Assembly (NCBI GenBank): GCA_026168455.1
Contig: CM047429.1
Location: 32,323,850 to 32,387,849 of the forward strand
Length of the DNA: 64,000 nt
Direction of reading: 5' to 3'
Origin: Theocolax elegans
Lineage: Eukaryota > Arthropoda > Insecta > Hymenoptera > Cerocephalidae
Shown: positions 55,318 through 64,000 of the stretch, piece after piece
Layout of the letters: every line of letters starts with the position of its first letter
Numbering within the stretch: the first letter of the stretch is position 1
Made by a program: the position numbers and the translations under genes
The notes under the pieces: generated by a model
Seen by the model: only the letters and a program-made list of their open reading frames with translations
Databases searched by the model: none
What the model was told of the DNA's origin: nothing

Positions 55318-55800
55318 ATCATTATATAATAGATAATAGATAGTATTAAATTAAACTAAAAAATATTTTATTATTTAACTACATTCATTTATTATTTATT
55401 AAGTTGTATCCATATAGATTTATTATCATATGTACAATAATTAATGAATTTATTATTATTATACGATGAATTAAAATGATAATATTAAAAAAATTGATAT
55501 TATCTATAAAAATAATTATTTATATATTAATTTTATTTATATATTAGGTAGTTTATATTATTATGTATTATGGTATTTATAGTATTTATGGTAATTATAT
55601 TATTTATATTATTTTATTACTGTTTTTATTATTTTTATTATTATCTACTGGAACGCAGATTACGAAATTACACAAAAAATTAATTACTTCCTGCAGATGA
55701 TGTCCAGGTCACATATGTTACCTCCAGATCATCGCGGCATCATCTACTGGAACAAACATTACGAAATTAAAAAAAAAATATTCCCTTCCTGTTGATGATG
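55318..55800 (-). repeat. AT-rich block and residual satellite, right arm
   Basis: Inverse counterpart of 54373..54829, roughly 95% alike by eye. No gene. Confidence 0.65.
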
Positions 55801-56412
55801 TCCAGTCCTTCATGTTACCTTCACTTATAACTGATCGAGATAAACAAATAAATAATCGAGTTAAATAATCGAGGTTTTTTTATAAAAAAGTTAAGCATTA
55901 TTCTAATTAATCCGTGTGGTTTCGCGATCACTTTCATTAAAAAAAATTCATTTTTCGAAAATTCAAGAGAGATAAGAAGAGTTAAAAAATAAAAAGTCTG
56001 CCTGTACGGACGTACGAACGTACGCTCAAACTTAAACTTTTAAACCATTAAAAAATTAATTAAATACCTATAAAAAATTCAAACACTATGTCTAATTATT
56101 CCTTTGGGTGCCGCGAACATATTGAATTAACAAAAATTAATTTTTATAAACTATTTAAAAAAATGTAACATAATTTATACTTAAATCGTCATGTAGACGG
56201 CATAAAATTTTAATATAATGTGGATGGATGTGGATGGATGTGGATGTGGATAATATCATTTAATATCTACTTAATGAACTGAATTTTCCTGAATTTCTGC
56301 GAATTGATCTACTACTTACATCCTACATTCTAGTAATGTTTTTAATATCTCTTAGTTTATTAACAAAACTTAGTTTATTATCATAAATTTATAATAATTA
56401 CTATATATCTCG
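55801..56412 (-). repeat. Blocks F and G, copies F4 and G4 (inverted)
   Basis: Inverse of 53763..54372, including the CGTACGAACGTACGCTC word. Confidence 0.7.
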
Positions 56413-59400
56413 GAAGGTCCATTACGAAATTTAAAAAACTCATTTCTTTCTGGAGATGATTTCCAGGTCCCTAATGTTACCTCCAGGTTAACGGGGCAAC
56501 AATTACTGAAAGACGTATTACGATATCAAAAAAAAAAATTTTCTTCATGTAGTAGATGTCCAGCTCCCTAATGTTACCTCCAGGTCATCGGGGCATCATC
56601 TACTGGAAGGTTCATTATAAAAATAAAAAAAAAAATTTTCTTCCTGTAGATGATGTCCAGGTCCCTCATGTGATGTCCAGGTCCCTAATGTTACCTCCAG
56701 GTTAACGGGACAACATCTACTGAAAGGCCTATTACGAAATGAAAAAAAATATTTTCTTCCTGTAGAAGATGTCCAGGTCCCTACTGTTACCTCCAGATCA
56801 ACGGAGCATCATCTACTGGAAGGCCTATTACGAAACCAAAAAAAAATTTTCTAGCTGTAGATGATTTCCAGGTCCCTAATGTTACCTTCAGGTTAACGGG
56901 GCAACATTTACTGAAAGACCTATTACAATATCAAAAAAAAATTTTTCTTCCTGTATAAAGTGTCCAGGTCCCTACTGTTACCTGCAGGTCGACGAGGCAT
57001 CATCTACTGGAAAGCCTATTACGAAACCAAAAAAAAAATTTATCCTGTAGATGATGTGCAGGTCACTAATGTTACCTCCCGATCATCGGGGCAACGTCTA
57101 CAGGAAGGCATATTACGAAATCAAAAAAAAATATTTTTTCCTGTAGAAGATGTCCAGGTCCCTACTGTTACCTCCAGATCAACGGGGCAACATCTACCGC
57201 ACGGCTTATTACGAAATATAAAAAAAAAAATTTTCTGCCTGTAGAAGATGTCCAGGTCGGTAATGTTACCTCCAGGTCATCGGGGCAACATTTAGAGAAA
57301 GACTTATTAAGAAATATAAAAAAAAAATTTTCTTCCTGTAGAAGATGTCCAGTTTGGTAATGTCACCTCCAGGTCATCGGGGAAATATCTAATGGACGGC
57401 ATAATACGAAATAAAAAAAAATTTTCTTCCTGTAGAAGATGTCCAGGTCGTTAATGGTACCTCCAGGTCATCGGGGCAATATCTACTGAAAGACCTATTA
57501 AGAAATAAAAAAAAAAATTTTCTTCCTGTAGATGATGTGCAGGTCACTAATTTTACCTTCAGGTCATCGGTGCAACATCTACTGAAAGGCCTATTACGAA
57601 ATGAAAAAAAATATTTTCTTCCTGTAGAAGATGTCCAGGTCCCTACTGTTACCTCCAGATCATCGGAGCATCATCTACTGGAAGGCCTATTACGAAACCA
57701 AAAAAAAATTTTCAAGCTGTAGATGATTTCCAGGTCCCTAATGTTACCTTCAGGTTAACGGGGCAACATTTACAGAAAGACCTACTACAATATCAAAAAA
57801 AAATTTTTCTTCCTGTATAAAGTGTCCAGGTCCCTACTGTTACCTGCAGGTCGACGAGGCATCATCTACTGGAAAGCCTATTACGAAACCAAAAAAAAAA
57901 TTTATCCTGTAGATGATGTGCAGGTCACTAATGTTACCTCCCGATCATCGGGGCAACGTCTACAGGAAGGCATATTACGAAATCAAAAAAAAATATTTTT
58001 TCCTGTAGAAGATGTCCAGGTCCCTACTGTTACCTCCAGATCAACGGGGCAACATCTACCGCACGGCTTATTACGAAATATAAAAAAAAAAATTTTCTGC
58101 CTGTAGAAGATGTCCAGGTCGGTAATGTTACCTCCAGGTCATCGGGGCAACATTTAGAGAAAGACTTATTAATGAAATATAAAAAAAAAATTTTCTTCCT
58201 GTAGAAGATGTCCAGTTTGGTAATGTCACCTCCAGGTCATCGGGGAAATATCTAATGGACGGCATAATACGAAATAAAAAAAAATTTTCTTCCTGTAGAA
58301 GATGTCCAGGTCGTTAATGGTACCTCCAGGTCATCGGGGCAATATCTACTGAAAGACCTATTAAGAAATAAAAAAAAAATTTTCTTCCTGTAGATGATGT
58401 GCAGGTCACTAATTTTACCTTCAGGTCATCGGTGCAACATCTACTGAAAGGCCTATTACGAAATGAAAAAAAATATTTCTTCCTGTAGAAGATGTCCAGG
58501 TCCCTACTGTTACCTCCAGATCATCGGAGCATCATCTACTGGAAGGCCTATTACGAAACCAAAAAAAATTTTCAAGCTGTAGATGATTTCCAGGTCCCTA
58601 ATGTTACCTTCAGGTTAACGGGGCAACATTTACAGAAAGACCTACTACAATATCAAAAAAAAATTTTTCTTCCTGTATAAAGTGTCCAGGTCCCTACTGT
58701 TACCTGCAGGTCGACGAGGCATCATCTACTGGAAAGCCTATTACGAAACCAAAAAAAAAATTTATCCTGTAGATGATGTGCAGGTCACTAATGTTACCTC
58801 CCGATCATCGGGGCAACGTCTACAGGAAGGCATATTACGAAATCAAAAAAAAATATTTTTTCCTGTAGAAGATGTCCAGGTCCCTACTGTTACCTCCAGA
58901 TCAACGGGGCAACATCTACCGCACGGCTTATTACAAAATATAAAAAAAAAAATTTTCTGCCTGTAGAAGATGTCCAGGTCGGTAATGTTACCTCCAGGTC
59001 ATCGGGGCAACATTTAGAGAAAGACTTATTATGAAATATAAAAAAAAATTTTCTTCCTGTAGAAGATGTCCAGTTTGGTAATGTCACCTCCAGGTCATCG
59101 GGGAAATATCTAATGGACGGCATAATACGAAATAAAAAAAAATTTTCTTCCTGTAGAAGATGTCCAGGTCGTTAATGGTACCTCCAGGTCATCGGGGCAA
59201 TATCTACTGAAAGACCTATTAAGAAATAAAAAAAAAATTTTCTTCCTGTAGATGATGTGCAGGTCACTAATTTTACCTTCAGGTCATCGGTGCAACATCT
59301 ACCGGACGGCATATTACGAAATAGAAAAAAAATTTTTTCTACCTGTAGAAGATGTCCAGGTCGGTAATGTTACCTCCAGGTCATCGGGGCAACATTTAGA

Positions 59401-60110
59401 GAAAGACTTATTACGAAATAAAAAAAAAATTTTTCTTCCTGTAGAAGATGTCCGGTTCGGTAATGTTACCTCCAGGTCATCGGAGAAATATCTACTGGTC
59501 GGCATATTACGAAATCAAAAAAAAAATTGTTCTACTTGTAGAAGATGTCCAGGTCGGTAATCTTACCTCCAGGTCATCGGGGCAACAATTACTGAAAGAC
59601 CTATTACAATATCAAAGAAAAAAATTTTCTTCGTGTAGTAGATGTGCAGGTCCCTAATGTTACCTCCAGGTCATCGGGGCATCATTTACTGGAAGGTTCA
59701 ATATAAAAATAAAAAAAAAAATTTTCTTCCTGTAGATGATGTCCAGGTCCCTAATGTGATGTCCAGGTCGCTACTGTTACCTCCAGATCAACGGGGCACC
59801 ATCTACCGGGCGGCTTATTACGAAATATAAAAAAAAAAATTTTCTGCCTGTAGAAGATGTCCAGGTCGGTAATGTTACCTCCAGGTCATCGGGGCAACAT
59901 TAAGAGAAACACTTATTACGAAATAAAAAAAAAAATTTTCTTCCTGTAGAAGATATCCAGTTCAGTAATGTCACCTCCAGGTCATCGAGGAAATGTCTAC
60001 TGGACAGCATATTACGAAATAAAAAAAAAATTTTCTTCCTGTAGAATATGTCCAGGTCGTTAATGGTACCTCCAGGTCATCGGGGCAATATCTACTGAAA
60101 GACCTATTAA
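56413..60110 (-). repeat. ~95-bp satellite array, right arm, with ~861-bp higher-order repeat
   Basis: Units read TTCCTGTAGAAGATGTCC, AGGTC, GTTACCTCCAGGTCATCGGG, GCAACATCTACTGGAAGG, CCTATTACGAAAT and an A run. From about 56948 a block of roughly nine units repeats at offsets 862 and 860 (starts near 56948, 57810, 58670), a higher-order organisation. Apparent frames are artefacts. Confidence 0.85.
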
Positions 60111-60627
60111 GGGGATGTCGGAGCTATAGCCTCCATCAAAAGCCGCTCGATCTCTCGGTTTCGAATGGCGCTGTAGTCAGGTGTCGATTTCTACGATAAA
60201 CGTACTTAAAACATAAATTATAAATTTTACAGCTACATAGAGCTGTTGAAAGATACTTTCCCCCCTAGCTATGACTAAACTTAAGGTAATTATAATATTA
60301 CTCTTGGAATCAAATGTTTATTTTTTTAAAGAAATGTGAAATACGTTATTGCGTGTAGCATTACGGCAGATATAGATTCATTGAATATGAGACGTATTTC
60401 ACATTTCTTTAAAAAAATAAACATTTGATTCCAAGAGTAATATTATAATTACCTTAAGTTTAGTCATAGCTAGGGGGGAAAGTATCTTTCAACAGCTCTA
60501 TGTAGCTGTAAAATTTATAATTTATGTTTTAAGTACGTTTATCGTAGAAATCGACACCTGACTACAGCGCCATTCGAAACCGAGAGATCGAGCGGCTTTT
60601 GATGGAGGCTATAGCTCCGACATCCCC
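60111..60627. mobile_element. Palindromic MITE with TTAA target duplication
   Basis: 517 bp. The arms 60111..60346 and 60392..60627 are essentially perfect inverses around a 45-bp loop, with ends GGGGATGTCGGAGCTATAGC. TTAA flanks both sides (60107..60110 and 60628..60631). The empty site, ACCTATTAAGAAATAAA, is present in sister satellite units (for example near 59215). No ORF. TTAA duplication is piggyBac-like, though the terminal bases are not the usual CCC. Confidence 0.9.
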
Positions 60628-62790
60628 TTAAGAAATAAAAAAAAAAAATTTCTTCCTGTAGATGATGTGCAGGTCACTAATTTTACCTTCAAGTCATCGG
60701 GGCAACATCTACCGGACGGCATATTACGAAATAAAAAAAAAAATTTTTCTACCTGTAGAAGATGTCCAGGTCGGTAATGTTACCTCCAGGTCATCGGGGC
60801 AATATTTAGAGAAAGGCTTATTACGAAATAAAAAAAAAATTTTCTTCCTGTAGAAGATGTCCAGTTCGGTAATGTTACCTCCAGGTCATCGGAGAAATAT
60901 CTACTGGTCGGCATATTACGAAATCAAAAAATAAATTGTTCTACTTGTAGAAGATGTCCAGGTCGGTAATCTTACCTCCAGGTCATCGGGGCAACAATTA
61001 CTGAAAGACCTATTACAATATCAAAGAAAAAAATTTTCTTCGTGTAGTAGATGTCCAGGTCCCTAATGTTACCTCCAGGTTAACGCGGCAACAATTACTG
61101 AAAGACCTATTACGATATCAAAAAAAAAAATTTTCTTCTTGTGGTAGATGTCCAGGTCCCTAATGTTACCTCCAGGTCATCGGGGCATCATCTACTGGAA
61201 GGTTCAATATAAAAATAAAAAAAAAAATTTTCTTCCTGTAGATGATGTCCAGGTCTCTAATGTGATGTCCAGGTCCCTAATGTTACCTCCAGGTTAACGG
61301 GACAACATCTACTGAAAGGCCTTTTACGAAATGAAAAAAAAATTTTCTTCCTGTAGAAAATGTCTAAGTCCCTACTGTTACCTCCAGGTCGACGAGGCAT
61401 CATCTACTGGAAAGCCTATTACGAAACCAAAAAAAAAAATTTTTCCTGTAGATGATGTGCAGGTCACTAATGTTATCTCCCGATCATCGGGGCAACATCT
61501 GCAGGAAGGCATATTACGAAATCAAAAAGAAATATTTTCTTCCTGTAGAAGATGTCCAGGTCCCTACTGTTACCTCCAGATCAACGCGGCAACAATTACT
61601 GAAAGACCTATTACGATATCAAAAAAAAAATTTTCTTCTTGTGGTAGATGTCCAGGTCCCTAATGTTACCTCCAGGTCATCGGGGCATCATCTACTGGAA
61701 GGTTCAATATAAAAATAAAAAAAAAAATTTTCTTCCTGTAGATGATGTCCAGGTCTCTAATGTGATGTCCAGGTCCCTAATGTTACCTCCAGGTTAACGG
61801 GACAACATCTACTGAAAGGCCTTTTACGAAATGAAAAAAAAATTTTCTTCCTGTAGAAAATGTCTAAGTCCCTACTGTTACCTCCAGGTCGACGAGGCAT
61901 CATCTACTGGAAAGCCTATTACGAAACCAAAAAAAAAAATTTTTCCTGTAGATGATGTGCAGGTCACTAATGTTATCTCCCGATCATCGGGGCAACATCT
62001 GCAGGAAGGCATATTACGAAATCAAAAAGAAATATTTTCTTCCTGTAGAAGATGTCCAGGTCCCTACTGTTACCTCCAGATCAACGGAGCATCATCTACT
62101 GGAATGCCTATTACGAAACCAAAAAAAAATTTTCTTGCTGTAGATGATTACCAGGTCCCTAATGTTACCTCCAGGTTAACGGGGCAACATTTACTGAAAG
62201 ACCTATTACGATATCAAAAAAAAATTTTTCTTCCTGTAGAAGATGTCCAGGTCCCTACTGTTACCTCCAGGTCGACGGCGCATTATCTACTGGCAGGCAT
62301 ATTACGAAATAAAAAAAAAATTTTCTTCCTGTGGAAGATGTCCAGGTCGTTAATGTTACCTCTAGGTCATCGGGGCAATATCTACTGAAAGACCTATTAA
62401 GAAATAAACAAAAAAATTTTCTTCCTGTAGAAGATGTCCAGTTCGGTAATGTTACCTCCAGGTCATTGGGGAAATATCTACTGGACTGCATATTACGAAA
62501 TAAAAAAAAAATTTTCTTCCTGTAGAAGATGTCCAGGACGTTAATGTTACCTCCAGGTCATCGGGGCAACATTTAGAGAAAGACTTATTACGAAATAAAA
62601 AAAGAAAATTTTCTTCCTGTAGAAGATGTCCAGTTCGGTAATGTTACCTCCAGGTCATCGGGGAAATATCTACTGAAAGACCTATTAGGTAAAAAAAAAA
62701 AAAAATTTTTCTTCCTGTAGAAGATGTCTAGGTCCCTACTGTTACCTCCAGGTCGACGGGGCATCATCTACTGGAAGGCATATTTCGAAA
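60628..62790 (-). repeat. ~95-bp satellite array, right arm, distal, with a 500-bp duplication
   Basis: Continuation of the array. A ~500-bp block is repeated at about 61085..61585 and 61585..62085. The array ends near 62790, followed by a unit with a 30-bp AT insertion and then F5. Confidence 0.85.
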
Positions 62791-62834
62791 TTAAAAAAAA
62801 AATATTCCTTTATATATTAAATTGTCCCATATAT

Positions 62835-63267
62835 TTGTTGATGATGTCCAGTCATAATGTTATCTTCAGTTATAACTAATCGACTATAAAAAAGTAAAAA
62901 AAGTAATTAAAAAAGTAATTAAACACCCATAAAAAAGTTAAACACTATTTCTAATTAATCCGTGTGGTTCCGCGATCACTTTCTTAAAAGAAAATTTATT
63001 TTTTCGAAAATCCAAGTGAGATATAAGAAGAGTTAAAAAATAAAAAGCCGCCTGTACGGATGTACGGACGTACGCTCAGACTTAAACTTTAAAACCAATA
63101 AAAAATTAATTAAATACCTATAAAAAAGTCAAACACTATGTCGAATTATTCCTTTGGGTGCCGCGATCATATTGAATTAAAAAAAAATAAATTTTACAAA
63201 CCATTTAAAAAAATATAACATGATTTATACTTAAATCGTCATGTAGACAGTATAAAATTTTAATATA
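62835..63267 (-). repeat. Block F, copy F5 (inverted), end of the duplication
   Basis: Inverse of F1 and closer to it than to F2/F3, sharing CCGCCTGTACGGATGTACGG and AAACACCCATAAAAAAGTT. That is what outer-arm pairing predicts. Confidence 0.75.
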
Positions 63268-64000
63268 ATGTGGACATATATTATAATTATTACATTGGTA
63301 ACTTACTACACGACAATAATCATTAAAAATTACAAAAATTCTTTCGTTGTATCTCTGAATCGTTGCACTATGAATTAAAGACAAAGTATAATAAATACAT
63401 ATTCTCGAAGATAAGTATTACACTGAAGTTAAGGTTATATAGCCAACATTTACCTCTCCTTTATGTGATTTATACATTATTATAAAAATAGAAAACAATA
63501 AAATAAAATAAATAAATAAATGAACAATAAATACATAAATAATAAATAAATAAATAAATAATAATGGAACAAAACACAACGTAGTTAACACCAAGAAAAA
63601 GCAAAAGTAGTCAGATAAAAACAAATGAAAACATGACAGACGGTTATTATATGAGCCATTTAAGTCTTATTGACATGCGCAATTATGTACAATTATTAGA
63701 TAAGCGCGCGAAATATTATAATACGGCGCGAAAATTCAAAACTTGTAATTGTATATTATAAGTGTAAATTCATGATAGGGAAATTTATACATGATAATAA
63801 TTTTAATATTTATATAATACATTATTTGTACTTAAAAATTATTTTTACCAAAACTCAAATCACTCATAATACAATTAATCCGCAGCTATTGTAACCTGAC
63901 TAGAAATTAGTCTAGAAATAAAGAAGAAATAAATATTAGCTACCTATAATTTACTTTCATTTTATTAACAATATCATTATAGTGATGACTAAGATTTCTA
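63268..64000. other. AT-rich sequence, no gene seen
   Basis: AT-rich with ATAAATAA-type simple repeats around 63500..63560. No coding sequence or known element recognised. Confidence 0.4.

Larger units (their letters stand above)
45929..63267. repeat. 17-kb imperfect inverted duplication of satellite DNA
   Basis: The outer ends match in inverse: 45929..46360 against 63267..62835. The inner flanks also match: 54373..54917 against 55800..55231. Arms carry the same skeleton (blocks F and G, ~95-bp arrays, AT-rich block, Helitron 3' end) but differ in array length. Only the left arm has the solo LTR copies and only the right arm has the TTAA MITE. A 313-bp spacer (54918..55230) is single-copy. 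Divergence of a few percent between the inner flanks argues against a simple assembly fold. Confidence 0.75.

Noticed and set aside
56960..57244. Family of small proteins with repeated VEDVQVPTVTSRSS-like words
   Set aside because: These frames exist because the satellite unit length is near a multiple of three. They recur in both orientations and change with homopolymer length.
56413..62790. CRISPR-like regular repeats
   Set aside because: Units are contiguous ~95-bp tandem repeats with no unique spacers, in a eukaryotic transposon-rich setting. This is satellite DNA.
45929..63267. Inverted duplication as a pure assembly artefact
   Set aside because: Arms differ in array length, LTR content and a MITE insertion, and the inner flanks differ by a few percent. 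An artefactual fold would give near-identical arms. Not excluded without reads.

Overview
This is a repeat-dominated eukaryotic window, most likely from an insect. The one host-like coding exon I recognise (21453..21710) is the C-terminal part of an insect-type fatty acyl-CoA reductase. The transposons are arthropod-like: Ty3/gypsy pol fragments, CR1/L2/Daphne-like LINEs whose ORF1 has a PHD-type finger, TTAA-targeting MITEs, Helitron-like ends and a tRNA-derived SINE. I see no rRNA gene, intact tRNA gene, CRISPR array or bacterial-style operon. A parasitoid or other hymenopteran is plausible but not shown.

Layout. 1..870: 3' end of a LINE (family A), a short dispersed repeat and a LINE endonuclease scrap. 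870..7334: broken Ty3/gypsy element (Gypsy1, minus) with a SINE in its leader. 7335..11705: a nest in which a Helitron-like piece is interrupted by a foldback MITE (target duplication ATTA), itself interrupted by the 3' part of a second gypsy element (Gypsy2). The Gypsy2 LTR carries five covarying stem-loops. 11706..19670: a TC-microsatellite region with LINE copies A2 and B2. 19671..23068: dispersed repeats, a 38-bp minisatellite, a Helitron 3' end and the reductase exon. 23069..26790: third gypsy element (Gypsy3, minus) with an LRR-like ORF in the env position and a TTAA MITE. 26840..28400: decayed LINE A3. 28926..30320: one foldback element inside another. 30787..34206: LINE C in GA/TC microsatellite, flanked by inverted copies of repeat R. 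34207..44096: five LINE copies head to tail on the minus strand, each bounded by GA/TC microsatellite, including near-complete B1 (5.1 kb) and A4. 44097..45928: long GA array and a second copy of the 11.7-12.3 kb region. 45929..63267: a 17-kb imperfect inverted duplication made of ~95-bp tandem repeats, with a 406-bp centre between two Helitron 3' ends. It holds two copies of a solo LTR and one palindromic TTAA MITE.

How parts relate. Nine LINE 3' ends, from several families, are followed by (TC)n on their own coding strand. Most end in a hairpin, an AATAAA-like motif and a (CAAT)n tail, which points to microsatellite-targeted insertion. In both family B copies, ORF1 and ORF2 share one frame separated by UGA followed by CU(A/C), a known leaky-stop context. 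The strongest candidates for something undescribed are this microsatellite-specific LINE group with its stop readthrough, the structured repeat in the Gypsy2 LTR, and the satellite-bearing inverted duplication.
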